Origin: Runella aurantiaca
Lineage (GTDB): Bacteria > Bacteroidota > Bacteroidia > Cytophagales > Spirosomataceae
Direction: 5' to 3'
NCBI RefSeq assembly: GCF_003339505.1
Contig: NZ_QPIW01000008.1
Location: 62,001-126,000, forward strand
Length of the DNA stretch: 64,000 nucleotides
Each line of letters opens with the position of its first letter. The first letter of the stretch is position 1. The translations under genes were made by a program, and so were the position numbers. Under the pieces are notes generated by a model. It saw only the letters and a program-made list of their open reading frames with translations, was not told where the DNA came from and searched no databases. This document shows positions 9,600 through 18,187 of this stretch, one piece after another.

Positions 9600-10778
9600 A
9601 TGAACGCATATATTGTAGCCGGATACCGCTCGGCGGTGGGCAAAGCCCCCAAAGGTACTTTCCGTTTTACACGCCCCGATGACCTCGGAGCCGAAGTAAT
9701 CAAACACATGATGGCACAATTGCCAGCATTGGACCCAGCCCGCGTGGACGACCTCATCGTGGGCAATGCCGTGCCAGAAGCGGAGCAGGGAATGCAGATT
9801 GCCCGGTATATTTCGTTATTGGCCTTGCCCAAAAGCGTGCCAGGTTTTACCATCAACCGTTATTGTGGCTCTGGAGTAGAAGCCATCGCCCTTGCGGCGG
9901 CTAAAATTCACGCTGGTTTTGCCGATTGTATCGTGGCGGGTGGGGTAGAGTCTATGTCGATGGTGCCTACAACGGGTTGGAAAATGGCGCTTAACTACGA
10001 AATCGCCAAAGAACACGCCGATTACTACATTGGCATGGGACTGACGGCGGAGCAGGTGGCCAATCAATTTAAAATCAGTCGAGAGGATCAAGATGCTTTT
10101 GCGTTGGCATCGCACCAAAAAGCACTTGCCGCGCAGGCCACAGGCAAATTTGATAGTCAGATTGTGCCAATTACCGTCAAAGAGACTTATTTTGACGCCA
10201 ACACCGGCAAAAAGAAAAATAAAGAATACGTGGTCACCCAAGATGAAGGGCCTCGTGCAGATACTACCTTGGAAGCACTGGCTCGCTTGAAGCCCGTTTT
10301 TGCGGCGGGGGGAAGCGTTACGGCAGGGAATTCGTCCCAAACCTCCGACGGAGCGGCTTTTGTGGTCGTGATGTCAGAAAAGATGGTCAATGAACTGAAT
10401 CTCAAACCAGTGGCCCGTATGATGTCGTACGCATCGGCAGGCGTGGAGCCGCGTATTATGGGCATTGGGCCGGTAGCGGCGATTCCTATTGCGCTCAAAC
10501 AGGCTGGATTGCAGTTGGCAGATATTGATCAAATTGAATTAAACGAAGCCTTTGCGGCACAATCATTGGCGGTCATTCGGGAGTTGGGCATTGACCCAAC
10601 CAAGTTAAATCCAAATGGCGGCGCCATTGCGTTGGGGCACGCGTTGGGTTCAACGGGTGCGCGGTTGTCGGTGCAGTTGTTCAATGAAATGCGCCTCCGC
10701 AATCAAAAATACGGCATGGTCACGGCCTGCGTGGGCGGTGGGCAAGGCGTAGCAGGAATATATGAATTCCTGAATTAA
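9600..10778 (+). CDS. Thiolase (acetyl-CoA C-acyltransferase)
   Basis: A 392-residue thiolase of normal length. All catalytic residues are present: Cys89 in NRYCGSG (acyl-enzyme nucleophile), His347 in GHALG and Cys377 in CVGGG; the GGAIALGHALGSTGAR block is intact. It cleaves 3-ketoacyl-CoA with CoA in fatty-acid beta-oxidation (FadA type) or, in reverse, makes acetoacetyl-CoA. It is cytoplasmic and stands alone, followed by a strong bidirectional terminator. No FadB-type partner is next to it, so the choice between a degradative and a biosynthetic thiolase stays open. Confidence 0.95.
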   Translation: MNAYIVAGYRSAVGKAPKGTFRFTRPDDLGAEVIKHMMAQLPALDPARVDDLIVGNAVPEAEQGMQIARYISLLALPKSVPGFTINRYCGSGVEAIALAAAKIHAGFADCIVAGGVESMSMVPTTGWKMALNYEIAKEHADYYIGMGLTAEQVANQFKISREDQDAFALASHQKALAAQATGKFDSQIVPITVKETYFDANTGKKKNKEYVVTQDEGPRADTTLEALARLKPVFAAGGSVTAGNSSQTSDGAAFVVVMSEKMVNELNLKPVARMMSYASAGVEPRIMGIGPVAAIPIALKQAGLQLADIDQIELNEAFAAQSLAVIRELGIDPTKLNPNGGAIALGHALGSTGARLSVQLFNEMRLRNQKYGMVTACVGGGQGVAGIYEFLN

Positions 10779-10785
10779 TGTGTTC

Positions 10786-10842
10786 AGCCTTGGAAAGTTT
10801 TAGAGGGATTATTAATTTCTCGGCCTAAAACTTTCCAAGGCT
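10786..10842. terminator. Bidirectional terminator, 18-bp perfect stem
   Basis: AGCCTTGGAAAGTTTTAG (10786-10803) is repeated exactly in inverse at 10825-10842, with a 21-nt loop. It lies between the convergent thiolase and ridA genes and carries A/T tracts in both arms, so it can stop transcription from either side. Confidence 0.8.
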
Positions 10843-10856
10843 AACCTTGTGATTTA

Positions 10857-11240
10857 TTAGTCCTTTACCGCAATCACGGAGATTTCTACGTTGACGTCTT
10901 TTGGTAAACGTGCCACTTCGACGGTTTCACGGGCGGGGTATTGGTCCGTAAAAAACTGCCCGTATACTTCGTTGACTTTAGCGAAGTTGTTCATATCCTT
11001 CAAAAAAATACCCGTCTTAACGACATTTGGGAAGTCGAGTCCCGCTTCATTCAAAATCGCTTTGATGTTGAGCATTACCTGACGAGCTTCGTCTTCAATC
11101 GTTCCGTTGACCAATGCGCCCGTGGCAGGGTCAATGGGGATTTGACCAGAAACATACAGCGTGTCTCCAACCATTACAGCCTGAGAATAAGGGCCAATCG
11201 GCGCGGGAGCAGCGTTGGTAAAGATTATTTTTTTGGACAT
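10857..11240 (-). CDS. ridA: RidA family enamine/imine deaminase
   Basis: A 127-residue RidA (YjgF/YER057c/UK114) protein from the ATG at 11240. An in-frame ATG nine codons further upstream would add residues absent from the family. The N-terminal PIGPYSQA block, the substrate-binding arginine in YPARETVEV (Arg104) and the terminal VEI glutamate are all present. The enzyme hydrolyses reactive 2-aminoacrylate and related enamines made by PLP-dependent dehydratases, protecting PLP enzymes. It lies 33 bp downstream of pdxJ on the same strand, so PLP synthesis and protection from PLP-enzyme by-products are probably coexpressed. Confidence 0.95.
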   Translation of the reverse strand: MSKKIIFTNAAPAPIGPYSQAVMVGDTLYVSGQIPIDPATGALVNGTIEDEARQVMLNIKAILNEAGLDFPNVVKTGIFLKDMNNFAKVNEVYGQFFTDQYPARETVEVARLPKDVNVEISVIAVKD

Positions 11241-11273
11241 GACTTTTGGGTTTGAAATGAAAGACAATAGATG

Positions 11274-11993
11274 TTAGACGTCCAATTCACGCAAATACAT
11301 CTGAATGGTATTTTCTAGCCCATAATAAAGGGCGTCGCAGATGAGCGCGTGGCCGATGGAGACTTCGTCCAAATGCGGAATTTGTTCTTTTAAATAACGT
11401 AAATTTTCGAGGCTCAAATCGTGGCCTGCATTCAATCCCAGTCCCACTTCCTGTGCTACTTTGGCGGCTTTTACGTAAGGAAATACGGCTTTTTCGCTAT
11501 TTTCTGGGTACTCCGTGGCGTATGGCTCGGTGTATAGTTCTACGCGGTCAGCGCCGCAAATTTTGGCACCTTCTACCATTACCTCAATAGGGTCTACAAA
11601 CACAGAAACCCGAATGCCAGCACCTTTAAAAATCTGTACCAAGTCAGTAAGGCGGTCGCGGTGCGTGATGGTGTCCCAACCTGCGTTGGAGGTAATGGCC
11701 CCTAGCGCGTCAGGGACGAGCGTTACTTGGGCGGGGCGAGTGGCGAGTACGAGTTCTATAAATTTAAGCTCGGTAGGATTCCCTTCAATGTTGAACTCGG
11801 TCGTTACCACTTGTTTCAAATCCAGTACGTCTTGATAACGAATGTGGCGTTCGTCGGGACGTGGGTGTACTGTAATGCCTTGGGCACCAAATGCTTCGCA
11901 ATCGAGGGCGGTTTTGACAACGTTGGGATTGTTGCCTCCGCGTGAGTTGCGCAGAGTGGCTATTTTGTTGATATTTACGCTGAGGCGAGTCAT
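11274..11993 (-). CDS. pdxJ: Pyridoxine 5'-phosphate synthase
   Basis: A 239-residue TIM-barrel enzyme matching PdxJ over its full length. Typical blocks are [16 protein letters not shown] at the start, [20 protein letters not shown] and the C-terminal [13 protein letters not shown]. It condenses 1-deoxy-D-xylulose 5-phosphate with 3-amino-2-oxopropyl phosphate to pyridoxine 5'-phosphate in the DXP-dependent route to vitamin B6. It is the first gene of a two-gene unit with ridA. Confidence 0.97.
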   Translation of the reverse strand: MTRLSVNINKIATLRNSRGGNNPNVVKTALDCEAFGAQGITVHPRPDERHIRYQDVLDLKQVVTTEFNIEGNPTELKFIELVLATRPAQVTLVPDALGAITSNAGWDTITHRDRLTDLVQIFKGAGIRVSVFVDPIEVMVEGAKICGADRVELYTEPYATEYPENSEKAVFPYVKAAKVAQEVGLGLNAGHDLSLENLRYLKEQIPHLDEVSIGHALICDALYYGLENTIQMYLRELDV

Positions 11994-12021
11994 TTTTGAT
12001 CGAATAGTTTAGTGCCGTTGG

Positions 12022-12089
12022 GCGTTGAAATGAGGGAATAAAGTCGTATTTTAAAGTATGCTTACGCCCGTTATTCTAACTTTCAACGC
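12022..12089. repeat. Long imperfect inverted repeat in divergent intergenic region
   Basis: GCGTTGAAA (12022-12030) pairs with TTTCAACGC (12081-12089), and inside it GAATAA (12036-12041) pairs with TTATTC (12071-12076). The structure lies between pdxJ (leftward) and the second esterase (rightward). It could be a cruciform or a leader hairpin. No function is evident. Confidence 0.4.
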
Positions 12090-12213
12090 ATCATAATGGT
12101 TTCAAAAGTATTCGGAAATAGTCTTTTACACAATTTTTGGGACAGAATCTTGTTATTCTCACTTTTTGTCTATATTTCGACAAATTATTACCACGTTAAA
12201 CACTTTATCAATC

Positions 12214-12924
12214 TTGAAAGAAACCTATCAAAAATGGTATTCGCCCACGTTGGGCCGGGATATTGAAATGCTCGTGATAGGGCATTGGGGGTATCCCATT
12301 CTCCTGTTCCCGACGTCGATGGGCAGGTACTACCAAAACAAGGAGTTTGGGCTAACTGATTCGGTACGAGGGTTTGTTGACGCAGGGAAAATAAAACTGT
12401 ACCTAATCGACGGAATCGACGAAGATAGTTGGTACGCCAAGCATTTACCGCCAGCGGTACGGGCGCATAATCATGCCGTCTATGACCGTTTTCTGAACGA
12501 CGAGCTAGTGCCTTCCATTCGTCGTGAAGCCAACGTGGACAAAATCGCGGTAGCAGGATGCAGCTTTGGGGGCTATCATGCGCTCAATTTTGCTTTCAAA
12601 CACCCCGATAAAGTGGCTTATATGATTAGCATGAGCGGAGCTTTTGACATCCGCAGTTTTGTGGACGGCCACCACGATGATACCGTTTACTTCAATAATC
12701 CTGTCGATTTTATCCACAACGAAGAAGCATGGAAATTCAATCACATGAAAATTGTGCTGGGTACTTCAGAATGGGATATTTGCCTTGATGCCAACATCCA
12801 GATGTCTAATCTGCTGAAAAACAAAGGGATTCCGCACTGGTTGGATATTCGAGGCTGGGACAAACACGATTGGCCACTTTGGAACAGGATGTTTCCCGAA
12901 TACGTGTCTCAAATGGGGCTGTAA
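12214..12924 (+). CDS. Esterase family protein, paralogue of the one at 752
   Basis: An alpha/beta hydrolase of about 236 residues. The nucleophile elbow G-C-S-F-G holds Ser117 and the C-terminal KHDWP-W motif holds the probable catalytic His218. The family N-terminus (YQKWYSPTLGRDIEMLV) aligns with that of the first esterase when the TTG at 12214 is used. A TTG at 12166 is in frame but adds 16 unrelated residues and overlaps a promoter-like TATATTTC. Shared blocks with the paralogue are YFNNPV and the WD-HDWP end. It is the nearest enzyme upstream of the ATP-grasp/GCS2 pair, though 1 kb and an unknown gene lie between. The substrate is unknown. Confidence 0.82.
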   Translation: MKETYQKWYSPTLGRDIEMLVIGHWGYPILLFPTSMGRYYQNKEFGLTDSVRGFVDAGKIKLYLIDGIDEDSWYAKHLPPAVRAHNHAVYDRFLNDELVPSIRREANVDKIAVAGCSFGGYHALNFAFKHPDKVAYMISMSGAFDIRSFVDGHHDDTVYFNNPVDFIHNEEAWKFNHMKIVLGTSEWDICLDANIQMSNLLKNKGIPHWLDIRGWDKHDWPLWNRMFPEYVSQMGL

Positions 12925-13014
12925 ATAGGGAGACTAGTAACGGTGAAAATGGGTCTATGTACAAAGAAACATGAAAGAGTTTTAGTTGTTTTTTACAAAA
13001 GTTAAGTATACAAT

Positions 13015-13779
13015 ATGCATATGAAATCCTTGGGTTGTGTGAGTATACTTATGTCTATGTTGCTATTTTGCACCCCTTTGATTTCGCAAAATAAGCTTAT
13101 CGACAAAGGTGATTCGGCTAAAAATAAGGTTGTAAAACACAAAATTAAGGAACAAAATAGAGCAGCCGTCGACGAATCGAACTCTAAATTACTTCCTTTA
13201 AACCAACAAAACGGAGGAGGCGGGGATCTCAATGATTTAGTAAAAGCTGTTTGGTCAGGTATTGCAGCATTGATTTTACTTCCTCTCAGTTATTTAACTA
13301 AGCGGTATTTTGATAAGTTTTATGAAAAAAAGAGGATAATTGATGAATTAAGAGATATTTACCGACATTTTGATCGTAACAGCGAGGTCATAACTAAAAT
13401 AATCCAAACGATTGAGACCGTCAATGGTAAACTATCGCCGATTCACATTCAAAAACTCAAGGTAATAGAAACATCAACGCTGCTTTTTCAAACCGATACC
13501 TTACGAAATATTGATTCACGATATGTTCATTTTTTATCACGGCTGAAAATAGGACTTAGAAATGCAAACATAGAAGCAGATGGCGTTATTGCCTTTCTGG
13601 AAGGAGAGAGTTATAACGTTGCGACAATGAAAGAATACCTGACACTTTTGCAAAACAGGTCCATTGACCACCAAGTTCAAATCAAAGAGATTTTGGATAC
13701 TTTGGGAGGGGAAATTCCCGCTAAAGAGGCACGTATTAGAGAACTTAGCATCATTTATCACCCGCTGATTAGTGGGTGA
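13015..13779 (+). CDS. Hypothetical membrane protein with cytoplasmic helical domain
   Basis: 254 residues with no family recognised. A signal-like hydrophobic N-terminus (LMSMLLFCTPLIS) is followed by a charged linker, a second membrane segment (VWSGIAALILLPLSYLT, about 82-98) and a long polar helical region. The helical region shows heptad-like spacing (YEKKRIIDELRDIYRHFDRN, then two more helices), so it may be a coiled coil. An ATG two codons downstream (13021) is an equally good start. Base composition is richer in A/T than its neighbours. A role as membrane-anchored scaffold is only a guess. Confidence 0.7.
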   Translation: MHMKSLGCVSILMSMLLFCTPLISQNKLIDKGDSAKNKVVKHKIKEQNRAAVDESNSKLLPLNQQNGGGGDLNDLVKAVWSGIAALILLPLSYLTKRYFDKFYEKKRIIDELRDIYRHFDRNSEVITKIIQTIETVNGKLSPIHIQKLKVIETSTLLFQTDTLRNIDSRYVHFLSRLKIGLRNANIEADGVIAFLEGESYNVATMKEYLTLLQNRSIDHQVQIKEILDTLGGEIPAKEARIRELSIIYHPLISG

Positions 13780-13919
13780 GGGCAACCTAACACTTAACAT
13801 TAATTGGGCTTCATCTTGAGCATCAAGTTTTAGAAATAGATAAAACCCAAAACGAATAAAAACACAAGTCGTCATCTAAAAATCACACTAACCGCGCCGG
13901 GGCATCCGGTGATTCATTT

Positions 13920-14990
13920 ATGAAAAAAATAGGAATACTTCATGGAATGGAAAATACATTCCCCCAAGCTTTTGTTGAACGGGTCAACCAATTGGATGGT
14001 AAAAATATTGTAGCAGAGCCAGTACTTATCGACCGAGTCGTGCAGGGTGAAGCCACCGACTACGCCGTCATTATCGACCGTATTTCGCAGGATGTGCCTT
14101 TTTATCGGGCGTTTCTTAAAAATGCCGCGCTTTGCGGCACCGCAGTCATCAACAATCCGTTTTGGTGGAGCGCCGATGAGAAGTTTTTCAACAATGCGCT
14201 GGCCGTAAAACTGGGTGTACCTGTGCCAAATACGGTATTGATGCCTTCCAAAGAACGTCCGACCGATACATCAGAAACTTCATTTCGTAACCTGAAAATG
14301 CCGATGGCCTGGGGAGAAATGTTTGAATACGTGGGTTTTCCAGCCTACATGAAACCCCACGCGGGCGGAGGGTGGAAAAGCGTCTATAAAATCCATGATA
14401 TGGATGATTTGTGGAACAAACACGCCGAAACCGAACAGTTGGTCATGCTGTTGCAAAGTGAAGTAACCTTTGAAGATTATTATCGTTGTTATTGTTTGGG
14501 TGGTAAATACGTCCACATCATGCCGTATGAGCCTCGCAATCCGCACCACCTTCGCTACGCTACACAGCCCAAAACCACGGGTGAGGCGCATAAAAAACTC
14601 ATTGCAACGATTACGGATTATGTATTGCGTCTCAACAAAGCCCTCGGGTATGATTTTAATACCGTAGAATTTGCCGTACATGATGGCATTCCGTACGCCA
14701 TTGATTTTTGTAATCCTGCGCCCGATGCCGATATTCATTCCGTAGGACAAGAAAACTTTGATTGGATTGTAGAAAACGCCGCTAAAATGGCCATCGAAAA
14801 AGCAAAAGCCCACAAAGAAGGTAAAACCAACCTTACTTGGGGGAGTTTTGTGCGTACTTCGGCCATGAACTTGCCGATTACAAATTTGGCCAAGGGCGAC
14901 GTAGAACCCACCGAGGAGGCTCCCAAAAAAGCTGCCCCTAAAAAGGCAAAAGACGAAGAACCAACTAAAAAAGCGCCGAAAAAGAAATAA
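13920..14990 (+). CDS. ATP-grasp ligase with Lys/Ala/Pro-rich tail
   Basis: A 356-residue cytoplasmic protein with an ATP-grasp fold: an N-terminal Rossmann-like part (MKKIGILHGMENTFP), a central subdomain with FPAYMKPHAGGGWKSV as the ATP lysine/glycine loop, and AIDFCNPAPDAD as the metal-binding end. It resembles RimK/D-Ala-D-Ala-ligase-like amide or peptide ligases. After the catalytic part the last 30 residues are a basic tail of KKAAPKKAK/KKAPKKK type, unusual for the family. The next gene is a second, unrelated carboxylate-amine ligase, which suggests two ATP-dependent couplings in one pathway. The product is unknown. Confidence 0.8.
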   Translation: MKKIGILHGMENTFPQAFVERVNQLDGKNIVAEPVLIDRVVQGEATDYAVIIDRISQDVPFYRAFLKNAALCGTAVINNPFWWSADEKFFNNALAVKLGVPVPNTVLMPSKERPTDTSETSFRNLKMPMAWGEMFEYVGFPAYMKPHAGGGWKSVYKIHDMDDLWNKHAETEQLVMLLQSEVTFEDYYRCYCLGGKYVHIMPYEPRNPHHLRYATQPKTTGEAHKKLIATITDYVLRLNKALGYDFNTVEFAVHDGIPYAIDFCNPAPDADIHSVGQENFDWIVENAAKMAIEKAKAHKEGKTNLTWGSFVRTSAMNLPITNLAKGDVEPTEEAPKKAAPKKAKDEEPTKKAPKKK

Positions 14991-14995
14991 GGCCA

Positions 14996-15062
14996 CAGTA
15001 GGCAGTTTACAGCAGGCGGTAGGCACTTCACTGACTTATCGCCTACTGCTTACAGCCTACTG
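14996..15062. repeat. CAGTAGGC-type intergenic repeat, copy A
   Basis: CAGTAGGCAGTTTACAG at the left and its imperfect inverse GCTTACAGCCTACTG at the right form a hairpin filling the gap between the ATP-grasp and GCS2 genes. Related sequences occur at 28086-28206 and 29622-29720. It may work as an attenuator or mRNA stabiliser inside the operon, or be a remnant of a small mobile repeat. Confidence 0.65.
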
Positions 15063-15086
15063 CGCACTATAAACTACCCAGAACAC

Positions 15087-16184
15087 ATGCCCCTTTTTAC
15101 ACTCGGAATTGAGGAAGAATTTCAGACAATAGACCCTGAAACCCGTGGGCTGCGCTCCCACATGTCGAAGATTGTAGAGGATGGTAAAATCATTCTTAAA
15201 GAGCGCGTTACGGCCGAAATGCACCAGTCGGTCGTTGAAGTTGGGACCAATATTTGTACCAATATTCAGGAAGCGCGTCAGGAGGTGACGTACTTGCGGA
15301 AGATGATTATTGACTTGGCCGCGCAGCAAAATCTCAAGATTGCGGCGGCGGGTACGCACCCTTTTTCCGATTGGCAGGACGAGCTGATTACGCCCAATCC
15401 GCGCTACGATAAGCTCATCGAAGAAATGCGTGACGTGGCTCGCGGCAACTTAATTTTTGGGTTGCACGTTCACATCGGCATTCCTGACCGGGATACAGGC
15501 GTCAAACTTATCAATTCACTGACGTACTTTTTGCCGCATATTTACGCGCTTTCTACCAATTCACCTTTTTGGTGCGGACGAAATACGGGTTTTAAATCGT
15601 ATCGTTCAAAAGTATTTGACAAGTTTCCCCGCACGGGTATTCCCGAATATTTTGAAACTGCGCACGATTACGATGATTATGTAAACCTGCTCGTTAAAAC
15701 GGGATGCATCGACAACGGCAAAAAGATTTGGTGGGACCTGCGTCTACATCCTTTCTATAATACCATCGAATACCGCGTCTGCGATATTCCGATGCGGGCC
15801 GATGAAACCATCTGTTTGGCGGCGCTTATGCAGGCGTTGGTGGTGAAGATTTATAAGTTGATGAGCAAAAACCTCAACTTTCAGCATTACCGCAAAATCC
15901 TCATTAACGAAAACAAGTGGCGCGCAGCTCGGTACGGGATTCACGGCAAACTCATTGATTTTGGCCGCAAAGAAGAAGTTCCTTATTATAACTTAGCGCA
16001 AGAGTTGCTTGAATTTGTGGATGACGTAGTCGACGACCTCGGTAGTCGCAAAGAAGTAGAATATATTCACAAAATTCTGGAAATGGGCACTGGAGCCGAC
16101 CGTCAGTTGGCGGTATGGGAAGCCACGCAAGATTTTACCAAGGTGGTGGATTATATTGTGCAAGAAACTGCGTATGGATTATAA
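15087..16184 (+). CDS. Carboxylate-amine ligase, GCS2 family (YbdK-like)
   Basis: A 365-residue enzyme of the glutamate-cysteine ligase type 2 family. The N-terminal TLGIEEEFQTIDPET is the family signature with the metal-binding acidic residues; GLHVHIGIPD and WWDLRLHPFYNTIEYRVCD carry further active-site residues. Members join a carboxylate to an amine using ATP; E. coli YbdK makes gamma-glutamylcysteine only weakly, so the true substrates are open. It follows the ATP-grasp gene by 97 bp on the same strand, and a long terminator hairpin follows it. Both enzymes probably act on one product. Confidence 0.9.
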   Translation: MPLFTLGIEEEFQTIDPETRGLRSHMSKIVEDGKIILKERVTAEMHQSVVEVGTNICTNIQEARQEVTYLRKMIIDLAAQQNLKIAAAGTHPFSDWQDELITPNPRYDKLIEEMRDVARGNLIFGLHVHIGIPDRDTGVKLINSLTYFLPHIYALSTNSPFWCGRNTGFKSYRSKVFDKFPRTGIPEYFETAHDYDDYVNLLVKTGCIDNGKKIWWDLRLHPFYNTIEYRVCDIPMRADETICLAALMQALVVKIYKLMSKNLNFQHYRKILINENKWRAARYGIHGKLIDFGRKEEVPYYNLAQELLEFVDDVVDDLGSRKEVEYIHKILEMGTGADRQLAVWEATQDFTKVVDYIVQETAYGL

Positions 16185-16216
16185 GGCAGGAATTGGCCTT
16201 CAGAATGAGAGAATAA

Positions 16217-16274
16217 AAAGTTTTCGGCCCTTTGGGTTCTTTTTTAAAAAAGAATCCGAAGGGCCGAAAACTTT
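16217..16274. terminator. Loopless 58-bp palindromic terminator
   Basis: Two 29-nt arms (16217-16245 and 16246-16274) meet without a loop and differ at only two positions. The arms begin AAAGTTTTCGGCCC and end in a T6/A6 centre. The right arm touches the stop codon of the minus-strand acyl-CoA reductase, so it terminates both convergent transcripts. Confidence 0.8.
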
Positions 16275-17295
16275 ATAAGCTGGTCAAAAAAGCCATTGTG
16301 TCTACTCCGTCGGCGTAGTCATACAAAGACGGTTTTTGGGCTTCCCCCAACGGAAGACTTGACGGAAAGTGGCCTTCTTTGGATACAATGCACTGGATTT
16401 TTTCGGAATGAGCTTCCAACTTTGATTTTAGGTCGTTGGCATCGGTGTAGTATTCAAAAAACAGCACCGAGATAGGAGAGACCAACGAGTCGGTTTCACG
16501 TAGCATCAAAAAACCATTGTCGAGATGCGGCTCCCGGTTGACGAGATACACCGATTTGTTGTATTCGTAATTATTGAAATACTTATGATGGTTTCTGAAA
16601 AAGTCGAGCTGTGGCTCGATGGCTTCATAAAATTTAGAAAAATCATAGCCTGCTGGAACAAAGATTTTGGAGACGTTGCGGCAGCCGAGTCCAAAATAGG
16701 AGTAAACATCCCGTCCCAATCCCATCAATTCTTCGTTTGTTTCTTCGCCCGTCAAAATTCCGACCGATGTGCGGTTGCGGCGAATAAGGTGCGGTTTCTT
16801 AGAAAAATAGTATTCAAAATAGCGGGCGGTGTTGTCGCTGCCCGTGGCAATGTAGGCATCGGCGGCATTTAAACGTTCGGCAAGGGTGATGCGTTGAGCA
16901 AAGGTGGGTTCGATTTTAGTCAATTTTTCAATCAAAAACATCATCAAGACGCGGTCGTCGGTGCTGAGTTTGGCCATAAGGTGATGGCCGCTGAGGAGTA
17001 CGCTCAGTAAATCATGAAAACCAACGGCAGGAATATTTCCAGCCATGACCACCCCGATTTTTTTAGGGATAAAATCAGGCTGCCCAGACTGTAATTGATA
17101 GGTGCTGAGCCAAGTCCGTAATTTTTCTTCGTTGAGGTATTCCTCTCCGATGGCCTTCAGTGCATGGGTGACAAAGTCAGGAATAAACCAATGATTTTGC
17201 GAATATGCCTTAAAGACTACGTCTTCTATGGCGTTGGAGGTGAGGATTTTGCCCAGCTCAACAAAGGGTGCTATGTGTTCGGTGCTATTATTCAT
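16273..17295 (-). CDS. Acyl-CoA reductase (LuxC-like)
   Basis: A 340-residue protein of the LuxC/acyl-CoA reductase family, in the aldehyde dehydrogenase superfamily. Recognisable parts are KIGVVMAGNIPAVGFHDLLS (nucleotide-binding region), the ATGSDNTARYFEYYF block and the GLGCRNVSK motif with the probable catalytic Cys. It reduces activated acyl groups to aldehydes with NAD(P)H. The ATG at 17295 fits the family; an ATG 19 codons upstream would put promoter DNA inside the gene. It is divergent from a ferredoxin gene, an arrangement recurring in Bacteroidota. The physiological substrate there is unclear. Confidence 0.9.
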   Translation of the reverse strand: MNNSTEHIAPFVELGKILTSNAIEDVVFKAYSQNHWFIPDFVTHALKAIGEEYLNEEKLRTWLSTYQLQSGQPDFIPKKIGVVMAGNIPAVGFHDLLSVLLSGHHLMAKLSTDDRVLMMFLIEKLTKIEPTFAQRITLAERLNAADAYIATGSDNTARYFEYYFSKKPHLIRRNRTSVGILTGEETNEELMGLGRDVYSYFGLGCRNVSKIFVPAGYDFSKFYEAIEPQLDFFRNHHKYFNNYEYNKSVYLVNREPHLDNGFLMLRETDSLVSPISVLFFEYYTDANDLKSKLEAHSEKIQCIVSKEGHFPSSLPLGEAQKPSLYDYADGVDTMAFLTSL

Positions 17296-17369
17296 TGAAA
17301 TATTTATGGGAAAAGTACAAAAAATCAAAGAATTATGATTTTTATGACCCAACCGAAACTTTAAATAAT

Positions 17370-17377
17370 TAAATTTG
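17370..17377 (+). promoter_or_regulatory. -7 promoter element for the ferredoxin gene
   Basis: TAAATTTG matches the Bacteroidota -7 consensus TAnnTTTG exactly, 52 bases before the ferredoxin ATG. It overlaps a TTG that could otherwise be read as an earlier start, which supports the ATG at 17429. No clear -33 TTTG is visible. Confidence 0.5.
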
Positions 17378-17428
17378 TTTTTTGATTACAAGTGCAAATA
17401 TCCCAAAACTAAACGATACAGTGCAATT

Positions 17429-17776
17429 ATGGCAATCATGATTACTGACGAATGCATCAACTGCGGTGCATGCGAGCCGGAATGTCCGAATACTGCAATA
17501 TACGAAGGTGGCGTAGAATGGACATACGCAGGTGGTACTCATTTGGAAGAAGTTGACTATGGTGATGGTACCGTTGTGGACGCCAAAGTAAAACAAGCGC
17601 CCGTTTCAAACGAATTTTATTACATTGTTACTGATAAGTGTACTGAATGTATGGGTTTTCATGAGGAGCCGCAATGCGCCGCTGTTTGTCCCGTAGATTG
17701 TTGTGTGGCCGATCCAGAAAATGTAGAAGATGAAGAAACATTGCTTGCCAAGAAAGCGTGGATGCACGGTGAATAA
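17429..17776 (+). CDS. Ferredoxin, 2[4Fe-4S], Alvin type
   Basis: A 115-residue soluble electron carrier. The first cluster motif is [12 protein letters not shown]. The second is C-T-E-C, eight residues, then CAAVCP, the longer loop typical of Allochromatium-type ferredoxins. The C-terminus extends about 30 residues beyond the last cysteines. A short insertion ([17 protein letters not shown]) separates the clusters. It is divergent from acyl-CoA reductase and probably moves electrons at low potential; a direct link to the reductase is inference from synteny. Confidence 0.93.
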   Translation: MAIMITDECINCGACEPECPNTAIYEGGVEWTYAGGTHLEEVDYGDGTVVDAKVKQAPVSNEFYYIVTDKCTECMGFHEEPQCAAVCPVDCCVADPENVEDEETLLAKKAWMHGE

Positions 17777-17816
17777 CCCAATGTCTTTTAAATAAGAGGA
17801 AAGTTCCTTCAATCTA

Positions 17817-17846
17817 AGCCCCTGAGAAATCTCAGGGGCTTTTTTT
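17817..17846 (+). terminator. Rho-independent terminator after ferredoxin
   Basis: AGCCCCTGAGA and TCTCAGGGGCT form a perfect 11-bp stem with a two-base loop as written (four in practice), followed by six T. It lies 40 bp after the ferredoxin stop. Confidence 0.9.
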
Positions 17847-18187
17847 GTGCGCTTTATGCCGATTTTGATTTAATGTTTTAAGTGTATTTTGTATGGCCAA
17901 GTTGAAATAAAATATAATTATTCAAATGTTTTGTTTACATATTGTTGAAGTAGTGAGCAAATAATATTTTGAGATTATTTAATAATGCAGAATAAAACTA
18001 AAAGTTGTATTTTTTTAATATTAAATTAAATTTATCAATAATATTAAGTATAAAACTATGGAAATATTAAATTTTTATGAAAAATTACTTAAAAAACGAA
18101 CCAAAAATTTGGATTTTTATAAAAATAAGTCAAAGTTTGTATCGGAAAACAAAACCACTCAATACCCACCTTAAACAAAATAATATT
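17847..18187. other. AT-rich intergenic leader upstream of the porin
   Basis: About 340 bases without a convincing gene. The stretch is strongly A/T-rich with runs such as TTTAATATTAAATTAAATTT and no exact TAnnTTTG box. Nearest matches are TATTGTTG at about 17939 and TATTTTG at about 17886. An in-frame ATG at 18077 would give the porin a 37-residue extension without a signal peptide, so it is treated as leader. Confidence 0.6.

Noticed and set aside
12166-12213. Earlier TTG start for the second esterase
   Set aside because: It overlaps TATATTTC, a promoter-like box, and adds residues absent from the paralogue.
17375-17428. N-terminal extension of the ferredoxin
   Set aside because: The TTG is part of the exact -7 box TAAATTTG, and the family begins at the ATG at 17429.
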